Assembly (NCBI RefSeq): GCF_001638985.1
Contig: NW_017265156.1
Location: 682,001-746,000, forward strand
Length of the DNA stretch: 64,000 bases
Reading direction: 5' to 3'
DNA from: Phycomyces blakesleeanus NRRL 1555(-)
Taxonomy: Eukaryota > Mucoromycota > Mucoromycetes > Mucorales > Phycomycetaceae
Shown: positions 49,101 to 61,145 of the stretch, piece after piece
How the letters are laid out: each line of letters starts with the position of its first letter
Position numbering within the stretch: position 1 is the first letter of the stretch
Notes under the pieces: model-generated
Database searches by the model: none
What the model was told of the DNA's origin: nothing
Seen by the model: only the letters and a program-made list of their open reading frames with translations
Made by a program: the position numbers and the translations under genes

Positions 49101-50438
49101 TAACACCAGTCGAGGTCGTCTTTGTTGTCAACCTTTTGTTATTGTTATTGTTAAATTATGACAAATTAACTTTTTAATACCAAATATGCTATTCCTTTTC
49201 GATAAAAAAAAACACTTACTTCAGAGGGCATACGAAGCACCTTTGCCATTTTGGGATTCTCCAATACATCTTCAGTTTGAGCCGAGAGTTTCTCGTGTGT
49301 TACAGACTTTTCCTCGTCTACAATGGTAGCCATTTCGTCCATGAAGTAATACTTCATCACATTGGAACTAAGCTTGGCTGCAGTACGCATAGTTCTCTAA
49401 TATCACTTTAATTTAGTCGACCTGGCATACTGACACAAGTATTATGCATACCACTTCTTCTTCATCTTTGACTGCCAAGCATGCTGAGATTGCAGTACCA
49501 ACATCAACCTCATCAAACTTCTTTCCTGATTGCTTGAGAGCCTTTGTCCATTCATCCACATTCTTTCCGGTAAATTTGTCTTTGGCAATAACACCCACAC
49601 GTTTCTAAACACAAAAATCATCATGAGCTTCCTTAAATCTCGCACATCTTTTTTTTTAGATTTTTAAATAAAATTTTCTATTTTACCCCACTCAGTTCTT
49701 CGATCAATGGAATATACAATTGAACGTTTTCTTCAGTGTTCTTTCCGCGGCGAATTATATCAACAGGAACCTGTTTATCGCCCTGTTTGATAGTCTCAAT
49801 CACATCACCTTGAAGAAATAAAATATAATTTAGTCTCAGTACAGTTTCTTTTTCTCTTTTTTTTACAGTATAAAAAAAACTTTTTCTCTCTCTCTTTTTT
49901 TTTGTTAATGATGTAGATGTAGTATGCAAGTTTACCCTTCTTCATGCTGCACACAAATGTGATCTTTTCAGGAGTAAGGAGGATCAAAGACTGGAAGATT
50001 GGGAATCCAAGAAGCCATGTCTACATAGATGTCTTTCTGTCAGCCAATTGATGATCACAATGACAGATCCAAAAAAAAAGAACTTGCCTGCGCAGTGACA
50101 GATTTTCGGTAAGGATTCTCGTAATCTTCATCACCGACGAGCAAAAGAATAGCATCGGTGTCTTGGAATAGTTCTGAATTCGTAGGACTCTGTTCAATTT
50201 ATTTTTTAGAATGATAAAAATGAATCAATCGCTTGATTATTGTACGATGAGTGTAGGAATTGAAGTTTAACCTGATATCTTTGATAATCAAGTAGGAATT
50301 GAAATATTGGATTCTCTTCCACATTACAATCTTCTAGAGAAGAGATAAAGAAAAACAATTAATTCATACCTTCCATTGCGAGATCAAGAATCTGGCCCGT
50401 TTGTGGAACCGCTTTGCATCAATTTGTATGCTGGCCAT
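46177..50438 (-). CDS. SPT16: FACT histone chaperone large subunit Spt16
   Basis: With Pob3, Spt16 removes and rebuilds nucleosomes during transcription and replication. Sixteen exons, high to low: 50370-50438, 50088-50189, 49936-50020, 49687-49808, 49452-49604, 49220-49396, 48230-49132, 47983-48153, 47619-47928, 47445-47560, 47188-47361, 46842-47131, 46626-46755, 46409-46562, 46310-46342 and 46177-46244. All phases agree, giving 1018 residues, the usual family length. Order: N-terminal helical start ([14 protein letters not shown]), aminopeptidase-like fold (about 180-440: [37 protein letters not shown]), then middle domains with [40 protein letters not shown] and [14 protein letters not shown]. 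The end is a very acidic tail ([15 protein letters not shown]) closing with a basic RKAPRR. The aminopeptidase fold is non-catalytic in this family. The second intron has a GC donor, and one donor reads GTCCGT. Confidence 0.95.
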
Positions 50439-51397
50439 GACCGATCGCTTTAATGCAAGTGCAAGGCACGTCTGCCAAAAAAAAAGCGCTGTCTCGCGTC
50501 TAATATAAAAAATCCCGTTCTTGGACTTCTAATGACGTCAGCACACTGTCTTTTCTTCCACTTTTCGTTTTTTTTTTTAATGTTCTATTCTATTTTATTT
50601 TAATTTTTATTATTGGATGTGTAGATTATATTTTTTTTTTTGTGATTTGTAGGTTCAAGACCTTGAGCATTAATAAGAATCTAAAATTACAGCTTTTATG
50701 ATATTTCGATACTTCTTCCTATTTTTCTCTTTAGATAAATATGAGTATTATTCTCTAAATGTGTTGAAATGTGTGTAGCAAATTTCAAGATGCCACGCGA
50801 AACATCAATGTTACACGCGACTGTTGGTTAGAAAGCAGGAACAATAAAAAAGGGCTGATTTGCATGAAGATATATATATATATATGTGTGTGTGTGTGTA
50901 AAGACATTTTGCTCTTTATCTGAATGTTAGGTATTTAAAAGGAATTGAAATTGAAATTGAAATTGAGGTATACTCATGTATGAATTAATGATAAAATCCC
51001 ATCAATTGATAAAATACGTCTATAATTCCCTGTAATTGGTACTTTAAATCATTAATCTTTTTAAAGTTAAATGAATAAATAAACAAAGAGGGAGTGAGAT
51101 TCACAATTAAGTTTGAATAAGTCTCAGTACAGTCACTCCATACCCATCAAGAATAGCTACATGAGAATTGTTTTAATTCGAGGAATGACATCAATTGAAA
51201 TAACAGTTTCAAATCTACAATGAATAGCTTTCTTTTTTTTTAAAGAAATTGAAACAATAATAATTTATTTTTATAGATATGAGAATGCATTATGCTTTTT
51301 TTTTCTACAATTTGTATCCAAAACCAATAAATAGGTTTTTCTTTGCTTTGTTTTATGACAATAATAATGATAATAGTCTAAATGGTTCGATCTTTAC
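50439..51397. other. Intergenic; Spt16 promoter and Ura2 3' flank
   Basis: Holds a perfect TGACGTCA at 50533-50540, T runs, a TA/TG run (50870-50900) and a GAAATT triple repeat (50943-50965). No gene was seen. Confidence 0.6.
50533..50540. promoter_or_regulatory. CRE/ATF-type site TGACGTCA upstream of SPT16
   Basis: A perfect palindromic TGACGTCA lies 95 bases upstream of the SPT16 start codon. This is the binding site of ATF/CREB-type bZIP factors in fungi and animals. Position and perfection make it a reasonable promoter element, but an 8-mer can occur by chance. Confidence 0.45.
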
Positions 51398-54300
51398 TTA
51401 ATCGCGAAGGGTGCCCATAACCAAGGCCAAGAGAGCCATGCGAACAAAGAGACCATAACGCATCTGGCGGAAGTAAGCGGCTCTTTGGTCAAAGTCAACT
51501 TCGGGCTCAATCTCGTTGATACGGGGAAGAGGGTGCATGACAAGAGTGTGAGCCTGAGCTTTGCTCAATACATCGTTGTTGATAATAAAGGCATCCTTGA
51601 CACGGTTGTATTCCTCCTCAGTAGAGAAACGTTCTTTCTGGACGCGAGTCATGTAAAGAACATCAGTGGTTCCAATGACATCGTCGAGAGTGCGGTAAAC
51701 GTTCTGGGTAACACCAGCTTCCTTGATCTCCTCCATCAAATCAGCGGGCATAGAGAGAGACTCGGGCGAGACATAGTTGATTGTAACCTGGTAGTAAGCA
51801 AGAAGCTTCACAAGACTGTGGACAGTGCGGCCGTTTTTGAGATCACCAACGATAGTGATGGTCAAACCATTGACAGTACCGAGTTCTTCACGGATGGTAA
51901 ATACATCCAAGAAAGCCTGAGTAGGATGCTCTCCAATACCATCACCAGCGTTGATAACAGGAACCTTGGAGTACTTGGCAGCAATCTGGGCACTACCAGC
52001 CTGAGGATGACGGAGAATGATAGCATCGGCGTAACATCCGAGAGTGCGAACAGTATCAGCAAGGGACTCGCCTTTCTGGACTGAAGATGTGGTGGCACTG
52101 ACAGCGACAACCTTACCACCAAGGCGGTACATAGCAGCCTCGAACGAGGAAGAAGTACGGGTCGAGGGCTCGAAGAACATGGTAGTCATGACACGACCCT
52201 GCAACAAGTTGATTGATCCATAACGCTCAACCAAAGTACGCATCTCCTGAGCAACACCGAACAACAAATGCAAATCATTGCGGTCAAACTGCTTTGCACG
52301 CAAGATGTGCTTGTTGTAGAAGGGAGAACGGCTGACAACACGTGAGAGTGAAGCAGAGAGCTCGTAGGTTTGAGCTTCATAAGACACCAACTGCTGGTTC
52401 TCTGAACCGGCCAACTTGATTGAATCTTCGGCGGAGGCGCGGATAGCCTTCTCGGTCTTCTTAGGAGCAGAAAGAGCGTTTTCAAGCTTGCTGTTCTGGG
52501 AGTCCTTGGTGGAAGACTTGACGGCCTGGACCTGTGCAGAGATGTTGCGACCATGGGTACCATCGGAAGAGAAGGTACCATCCATAAAGACAGTCTTCTC
52601 GTTCATCACGACTCTAGAGATAGATCCATAAAGGGTGCGACCAGAAAGAGGAGACCATGTAGAGGCATCAGTAGCCCAGACGTGCTGGCGGTCGACCTCA
52701 ACCTCAATGAAAGTCTCGGGCTGAGCAACCAAGCCAAAGATGCGGCGAGGGTTCTCGTAAAGACGGTCAGAAATATCCTTGAGCTGGAGACGACCCTTGG
52801 AAACAGCATCCAAAAGAAGAGGAAGTGTTTCATTGATACCCTCGATCTTGGTAACAGGCTTACCCAATTCTTGGGCCAATTTGCTGGGAGTGGATCCAAT
52901 CGAGAAACAGTCGACGACATCAAGACTCTTCCACAAAGCTGCCTGATCATCCTTGGTAGGCAAAAGCTTGGTGTTGTTAAAGTCCTCGGAAGCAAAGAAA
53001 AGAGAGTAGACGGAGACATCGCAAGACACCTCAAGTCCCTTCTTCTTGCTCATCTCAATCAAAGCCAGATCACTCTTGTTGATCACATTGGAAACGTGGA
53101 TGACACTATTGTGGAGGGATGCAAGCAACAAAATCGAAGCAAGGTCGGTACCTCTAGCATCAGTAATGATCAAGTGAGAGTTGGGCCATGAAGAGAAGAC
53201 AGAGTCAAAGACAGAAACCTGACCACTGCCGATCTTGTCGGTGTTAATATAAACGGCACCAGCATCGGCAGCAAGAGAAGCAAGCTGTGAAGCATTCTCA
53301 GTGGTGGCAATCACGTTGAGGATATAATCAGTGTGGGCAGACTTGTGAGCAGCAACGTGGGTGGACTCAAAGGAAGATGTGTTGATAACATCTTGAGCGA
53401 CAGCGGATAAGGTGGTGAAACCAGCGCAGACGGATGCCTTGGAGACAGCACCAAAGTCCTGACCCTTGGGCAAGAAAGCGTTGATGTTGAAGAGACCTGG
53501 CAAGGTTGCGGTGGTGTGACCGGTCTTGTAATCGATACCGAGAATCTCGTACGAGCCACTGGGGTTGCGAGCAAGAGCCTCAATAAAGACCTTGGCGCAC
53601 TTGACATTGGTCAAAAGAGGAATGTCATAGTCAACGGCCATTCTACGGGAACGGTAACCCTTGGACATGTAAGAAGCAGGGCGGCGGTAACGGTTGCGAG
53701 AAGGCAAGTTGATGTACAAGTCAATCAAGTTATTGGCCAGATGTTGTTGGAGAGAGTACTCAGCCTTGAGAGTATCATCACCTGAACCATCCAAAACCTC
53801 GAGGTACTTGACAGGAATGTTGTGCTCCTGGATAAAATCGGCAGTACCAGCGGTAGCGAAAATAGTGTATCCAAGTTCGTGGAGCTTTCTTACAGAAGGA
53901 AGCATTTCCTGCTTCTCCTTGTAAGAACCGATAGACAACAAGATGTTCTTCTTAGGCAAAGTGAATCCAGTGGCGACAAGAGCCTTGAGGTAAGCAGAAT
54001 ATTTGTCCTTGCCGAAACAGGCGACTTCACCAGTGGAAGCCATCTCAACACCCAAAACGGGATCAGCTCCAGACAAGCGGCTGAAAGAGAACTGAGGAAC
54101 CTTTACACCAACATAATCCTTGGGAATGTTAACCTTGGGGTAAGGAGTGACGGGAAGACCAAGCATGGCATTGGTAGCCATCTCGATCAAGTCGACACCA
54201 GTAACCTTGGACACGAAGGGGAAGGAACGAGCAGCGCGGACATTGCACTCAATAACCTTGATCTCATTATCCTTGGCAATGAATTGAATGTTGAAAGGAC

Positions 54301-57300
54301 CGGTGACATTGAGGGCACGACCAATCTTAGCGGTGGCAATCTCAATCTTGCGCACGGTCTCGGGGTCCAAATCCTGGGGAGGCAACACAAGAGTGGCATC
54401 ACCGGAGTGAACACCAGCGTTCTCAATGTGCTCAGAGACAACGTGCATGATCATCTTTCCGTCTAAAGCAACAGCGTCCATCTCAATTTCCTTGGCTTCC
54501 TCAATGTACTTGGAGATAACAACGGGGTGGTCGCGGGATACAGCAGCAGCCTCCTTAAGGTAAGACTCGAGATCATCCTTAGAAAATACAACGTTCATGG
54601 CAGCACCAGACAAGACGTAAGAAGGACGAACGAGTACAGGGTACCCGACCTTGTTACAGAAGCTTTCGGCCTCATCAAAGGAGGTAAGCTCTCTCCACTG
54701 GGGCTGGTCAACACCAATCTGATCGCACATACGAGAGAACTTGTATCTGTTCTCGGCGTTGTCGATCATCTCGGGGGAAGTACCAAGGACCTTGACGTTC
54801 TGGCGGTAAAGAGGAAGAGCGATGTTATTGGGGGTCTGACCACCCATAGCCATCAAGACACCGGAAGAACGCTCAATTTCATAGATATCGAGGACACGTT
54901 CCATGTTGATGTTCTCGAAGTACAGACGATCGGCCTCATCATAATCAGTGGACACAGTTTCGGGGTTGTAGTTGACCATGACCGTCTTGATACCCTTTTC
55001 GCGAAGGGTACGGATAGCGCGAACAGCACACCAATCGAACTCGACAGAAGAACCAATACGATACACACCCGAACCGAGAACCATAATACCATTGTCATCA
55101 AAGGTGATATCGTGCTCAACAGCATTGTAGGTCATGTAAAGGTAGTTGGTGAAAGCAGGGAACTCGGCAGCGACTATATATGTATATTATAAGTATCATA
55201 TTACTATTGCTACTATTTCTATTAGTGATAAAAAATTAAAAACTTACCAGTATCGATCTGCTTGACAAATGGTGTTACACCATATTCCTGACGAAGTCTG
55301 CGGACAGCCAATTCATTGCTGTTAATTTTGTTAGCGATCTGACGGTCGGAGAAACCAAGCTGCTTGGCAGAGCGGATCATGTTTCCGGGAATGTTAGCCT
55401 TGGAGAAACCCTCGAGACGCTTGTCAAGGTTAACGATGCGCATCAACTTGTTCAAGAACCATTTGTCAATGTTGGTCAATTCCCAAATACGATCGACAGT
55501 GTAACCATCGTTCATGGCATTGGCAATAGCGAACAAACGCTGGTCAGAGGGGTTGCGGAGCTCATCATCAAGGTTAGTGTTGTCAACATAGTCGTTCTAA
55601 TAATATTTTTTGGAAGATGTTTGTTTTTTTTTAGTACAATTGGTTTTGCTCACAGAACTAAATGTTTACTTACGGCACTAAAACCAACAAAGTTGTAATC
55701 GATAGCGCGGATAGCCTTTTGGATAGTTTCCTCAAAGGTTCTACCAACGGCCATGACCTCACCGACAGATTTCATGGAAGAGCTCAAAGCGGTGCTGACA
55801 CGGTTAAACTTCTTGAGATCCCATCTGGGGATCTTGACAACAACGTAATCGAGTGAAGGCTCGAAACAGGCGCAGGTAACCTTGGTGACACTGTTTGAGA
55901 TCTCATTCAAAGGAATACCGAGACCCAACTTGGCAGCGACGAAAGCAAGGGGGTATCCGGTAGCCTTGGAAGCAAGAGCAGAAGAACGCGAGAGACGAGC
56001 GTTGACTTCAATGATGCAGTACTCCTTGGAGAAGGGGTTAAGAGCATACTGGATGTTACATTCGCCAACAACACCCAAGTGACGGATGACATTGACAGCA
56101 GTGGTACGGAGCATGTTGTAATCCTCATCAGACAATGTCTGGGAAGGAGCGACAACAATGGAATCACCGGTGTGAATACCAAGAGGATCAAAGTTCTCCA
56201 TGTTACAGACAGTAATACAGTTGTCCTGGCAATCACGAACGACCTCATACTCGATTTCCTTCCAGCCCTTCATCGATTTCTCGACCAGAACCTGAGGAGA
56301 GGTGGCAAAGGCCTTGTTGCAAAGGGCGATCAACTCCTGTTCGTTGTCGGCGAAACCAGAGCCAAGTCCACCGAGGGCATAAGCAGCACGAGTAATGACA
56401 GGGTAACCGATCTGCTTTGCAGCAGCAAGAGCCTCAGGGATGCTGACGGCAGAGGCAGAAGGAGCGGACTTCTCGTTGATTTCAGACAAGGCCTGAGCAA
56501 ACAAATCACGATCTTCGGTGGTGATGACAGTATCGATCTGGGTGCCGAGAACTCTGACGCCAAGAGACTCGAACTCATCCTTAAGCTTGATACCAACGTT
56601 GAGAGCAGTCTGACCACCAAATGTGACGTAGATACCATCAGGCTTCTCGAACTCGATGACCTTGCGAACGAAATCAGGTGTGACGGGCAAGAAGTAGACC
56701 TTATCGGCGAGACCCTTGGAAGTTTGAATTGTGGCAATGTTGGGGTTAATCAAGATGGTGTAGATGCCTTCTTCCTTCAAGGCCTTGATAGCCTGGGAAC
56801 CAGAATAATCGAATTCACCGGCCTGACCAATGGACAAACCACCGGAGCCGAGAACGAGAACCTTGTTAACCGAAACACGGGGGTTCTTGGCAATGTTGTC
56901 GGCCTTGAGACCTCCGGGCATCTTGACAGGAACAAGTTTCTTCTCAGCAAGACAGTCCTTGATGCTATTGATAAAGACATCAAAGAGGAACTCTGTGTCG
57001 CGAGGTCCTGGAGTAGATTCGGGATGGAACTGGACAGAAAAGATGGGAAGAGTCTTGTGGATGATACCTTCGTTTGAGCCGTCGTTGGCATTGACAAAGA
57101 GCTCCTCGAAATCAGCGGGGAGAGTGGTGGTATCAACAGCATAACCATGGTTCTGAGATGTTATGTAACAGCGACCGGAGATAGAGTTGGTACAGGGAAT
57201 GTTTTGACCACGGTTACCGTACTTCATCTTGATGGTCTTGGCGTTAGCAGCAAGGGCCAAGATCTGGTGACCGAGACAGATACCGAAGATTGGCTTCTTG

Positions 57301-58403
57301 GTGTTCTTGAGCACGGTACGTACGTTGTTGATGGTGGCCTGGACCGTGGTGGGGTCACCAGGACCGTTGGAAAGGAAGAGACCATCATAAGAATCAACAG
57401 GTTCGGCGGTGAAATCGTAGTTCCAGGGAACAACCTTGAGCTCGACACCACGGTAAACGAAGCAACGGATCTGGTTGTACTTCATACCGACATCAACAGC
57501 AATGACACGGATAGTGCGAGTACCACAGGGGGTCTTGAGGGCCTTCTTGGGGTCGGGCTTGTAGAGCTTGGGCTCCTTGATGGAAACCTCGGCGACCAAG
57601 TTGCGCTTGTTGGGATCAACCCAGTCAACATCCTGATATTCTTGCATCCAACGCTCAGCTGAGACGTTCTTTGTGAGACCAAGGGCAGATGCAGCGGAGT
57701 CTAACACAGAGACGGTGGTCTTGGGGAACAAGATCTTTGCGAGAAGAACACCCTGGGTTCTGATTTTCTTGGTCAAGGCACGGGTGTCAATACCATAGAT
57801 AGCAGGGACATCATTCTCCTTGAGCCAGGTTGAGAGAGAGGAAGAAGCCAAGAAGTGGGAGTAGTCAGCGGCATAGTTGCCGACGATCAGACCGGCAACG
57901 TGGATCTCTGAAGACTCAAAGTATTTGGGGATACCCTCGAGGATTTCGTCCATAACCTTGCGGTCAGGAACACCATAGTTACCGACGAGAGGGAATGTAA
58001 GGACAAGGATTTGACCGCGGTAAGAGGGATCGGTCAATGACTCAGGGTAGCCAACCATACCTAATCATTGACTAGGTTTAAACAGGCGAACTTTTTTTTG
58101 GACAATATAAAACCAAAAAAAAAACTTACCAGTCTGGAAGACACACTCTCCAGAAATGCTCTTTGTTTCTGAGCCAAATGAAATACCCTGATAGCTTGCT
58201 CCGTCCTGCAGAACCAGAGCAGCTGTTGTGACATCTTTGGGGTTATCGACTGCAGTTACAGCACGATGAGGAGCAGATGGAGATCGGGGAGTGAGGGGAA
58301 GTGGGGTAGCATTGGCAGCAGGAGCCAAAATGCGAGCGCCCAAGCTTGTATTATGTGCAGTGCCAGCAGCGGTGACAGGAGGAATAGGGATGTTTGATGC
58401 CAT
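51398..58403 (-). CDS. URA2: Multifunctional carbamoyl-phosphate synthase / aspartate transcarbamylase (Ura2-type, inactive DHOase)
   Basis: Catalyses the first two steps of pyrimidine synthesis: glutamine, bicarbonate and ATP to carbamoyl phosphate, then condensation with aspartate. Four exons, high to low: 58130-58403, 55674-58060, 55248-55596 and 51398-55173, in phase, 2261 residues (yeast Ura2 2214). Order: a 60-residue leader; glutaminase with FGICLGHQ (Cys353) and VQFHPE (His437, Glu439); two ATP-grasp synthetase halves ([18 protein letters not shown], and [17 protein letters not shown] in the second); the regulatory MGS-like domain ([13 protein letters not shown]); a dihydroorotase-like domain; a Ser/Lys-rich linker; and ATCase with [15 protein letters not shown] and HPTQAFLD. 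In the dihydroorotase-like part the metal-binding HxH is replaced ([14 protein letters not shown]), so a separate dihydroorotase gene is needed. Feedback by UTP is expected from the family. Codon use shows high expression. Confidence 0.97.
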
Positions 58404-60902
58404 TTTTGTTTTTAGAGTCTATGTGATGCTTGTGTTTTGCTTATATATAAATGTACAGATGCTTGCTGTTCTTTGAGAAAGCCTTTGATGAGCAAATACG
58501 CACAGACACACAGACACATACATATATGTATTATATATTATATTTTATATATGGGTCGTTAGAAACTTTGATCTCAATTATAGTACACACAAAGACACAC
58601 AAAACGCCAATAACAATTACTTTTTTGTTTGATTGAGTGTCTTTCGTAAATGGGTGTTCACGCGGGAACAGAGAGTAAATATAAAGAAGAAGGGGTGGTT
58701 TTTATTTGAAAAAGGGTATTCCAGGAATCGTCAGCCAAGGGAGCTGAGACGTTCATTGCTTCAAGGAAGACGTGGTTTTTATAGGCGTCTCTCCTTCATT
58801 GAAAAAAAAAAATTTCGCTTGTTTATTTTTTCTTACTCCGGAAGACAGTCCAGTCACACGGTTTAAGTAATCTGTCTCCTTTCTTTCTCTCCTTTTTTTT
58901 TTGTTTTTTTTTTATTGCCCAATGAATAATTCTTGGCAGTTAATCCCCGTGCCCGGCTACCGTGCTGGCCAATTGAATCGACTAGAAGAGTAAAATAGGA
59001 CTGCGGTCTTTGCTTTGTGCCAAACTAATCTCAGCCCTTTTCATAGATTACAAGTAATTCCGAAAACCAATTGAAACACAAGTGTAACTCGAGGTACGTA
59101 CACTTACTTTACTGTGTAGATTTGTGAGTCATCAATGACTCTTTAAGATGTTCTTGACAGCAAGACTTTCAACTTTGACAACCGATTCAACCCTCAGATA
59201 TCAAACGGATCGAGATATTACAGACCGATCAAAACGTACATATATATTCTAAAAAAAAATTGAATAGAATATGAATTATAAATAAAAATAAATAAGATAG
59301 ATGGATAGATATAATTATATTTACAAATGTAGTATATCTATTTAATTTTACAATCGATCAAGCAAGAAAATCTAGTTAGTCCCAAAGCGAACCAAATTTT
59401 TCATCAAATAAGTTGGCAAGGCACGTGATCTTTGACCAAGAGAGAAAGAACAAAAAAAAAAGCTGCAAAACGCATACACCACAACTCAGGTTCAAAGTAA
59501 TCAGTTACAGCCCAGCAATAGGTTTGTAAAGTATAACTTTATTTTATTTTACAATGATCGATTTTCGAAAGGTACCAAGCTGTACTTCCGTTGGTGTATA
59601 TCTTATCTACCAATATGTTTCTGAAGATCAGATAGTTGTGGCTTGTTTTTGGGACATATGTAGATATATATATATATATATATATATTTATTTAAACCAA
59701 CAAAAAAAAAGGATATGAAAAAAATTGACTGTGTATTCAAATAGTCACACACGCACATACTATAAGTCAATTTTTATATATATTTTATAGTGTAGCCAGA
59801 GTAACGTTACATTAAGAATTTTCCGAATTAAAACACGCTTGAATGCACTTTTTTAAATCCTTTTTTAAAATAATAAAAATAATAATAATATCCTAGTGGT
59901 ATGTGTGTAACTTCTTATTCTTACATGTATAAATTTTATCAGATTTTTAATTAGCAATTATTGTTTAAGAATATCAGTAATAATATTATATGCCAACCGT
60001 CTATTTGTGACAAGGGTTAATTGCTGTCTTGTACTGACGTACTGACGTACTGATAAAATTTAAATCTATGTCTAACAATCCTATTTACACAGATTTATTA
60101 CAGATCTAAATGCCTGTATATTAATCTGATATCTTGAAAGTAAAGGTCTGAAGATAACGATAAAGATTAGATTCTTATTTATTTTTATTAATATTTAATA
60201 AACTTACCAAATATTCAGAGTCTTTGCTTTGAAAATAATGATTTTATTATTAAGCATATAAGAATAAAGTACTTGGGTCCCTAAAATCATATCTATGTAT
60301 ATTGCTTTATTAAAGGTGTAATTACATACTGATTCTGATTCATAAAGGAATGTTTAAAATCAGAATACTCAAGATACTTCCAGCAACTCGGGACATAGTC
60401 GTGTGACTATGATTTTGCAACCCTTTAAGATTTATGTAAATATTCGTTTTATTTTTATTAATTATATTATTCTTATTCTTATTCTTATTTCTTATTTGAC
60501 TTTATGAATTCATTTATACAATGTATATATATATAAAAGATGATAAATAAAGGGTTCGGTATATTATATGCCAAAAATAGTACCATAATTTGGGGGTAGC
60601 TTATATTTTAAGCTTAATAAAATTAACATAATTACAGGCCATGAGCTATTTGAGCAATGTACACACAACTTGATTGAATGAATAGTTTGTAACCGGATAT
60701 TATTTTATACATTTTATGTGTGTGTCTATATATGTATTAATGTGATGTTTAAATCGGTGATTTTGAGAGATAATAATGCAAACTAGTATTGAATTTCATC
60801 AAATAAGATATATAGCTTTTACTATTTTAATCCTAGGACCCTGTAAAGGTATTTTGTGTACAGACGAGCGGCATAATGATAATAACAATAGTAATAGTGA
60901 AT
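58404..60902. other. Gene-poor interval upstream of the URA2-type gene
   Basis: About 2.5 kb with no exon I can support. 58404-58900 is the probable promoter of the Ura2-type gene. A CACGTG box lies near 59422. The rest is AT-rich with TA runs (59665-59690), AAT repeats (59872-59888) and a triplicated GTACTGAC (60033-60055). Nothing else was recognised. Confidence 0.5.
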
Positions 60903-61145
60903 TCATTTCAAAGGAATGGTGATAATGTTCACGTCAGATCCGCGCACGACGACATGGTCATATACTCCAATAGGTGATTCTAGTTGGTCAATCCGAAAAC
61001 GATTGTTCTGACTATCTGTTCCACACAGCTTTCCTTGGACAGTTGTGTTGCCATGCATCTCTAGGGTTGCCATTGGCATCTCTTTGGTTACATTAAGCCA
61101 GAATGAAAGGTACCGAGAACGTAATTTTTGGTGTGAATCTGACAT
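60903..61145 (-). CDS. Gemin7-like Sm-fold protein of the SMN complex
   Basis: A single exon of 80 residues: LRSRYLSFWLNVTKEMPMA opens a helix and strand, followed by LEMHGNTTVQGKLCGTD, RFRIDQLESPIGVYDH and RGSDVNIITI. The layout (helix, then Sm1-like and short Sm2-like strands) and the QLxSPIGV block match Gemin7, which pairs with Gemin6 in the SMN complex that loads Sm rings onto spliceosomal snRNAs. Yeasts of the Saccharomyces group lack it; fission yeast and early-diverging fungi keep it. The conserved LxTPIGV-like motif makes this the best reading; a divergent LSm protein is the alternative. Confidence 0.8.
   Translation of the reverse strand: MSDSHQKLRSRYLSFWLNVTKEMPMATLEMHGNTTVQGKLCGTDSQNNRFRIDQLESPIGVYDHVVVRGSDVNIITIPLK

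Noticed and set aside
50282..50345. Possible extra SPT16 exon reading [16 protein letters not shown]
   Set aside because: Phase does not fit the flanking exons, and joining MASIQ...SQWK directly to [10 protein letters not shown] matches the family spacing better.
52553..57662. Several long plus-strand frames (up to 332 codons) inside the Ura2-type gene
   Set aside because: They are antisense to exons with strongly biased codons, which leaves the opposite strand open by chance; no recognised domains.
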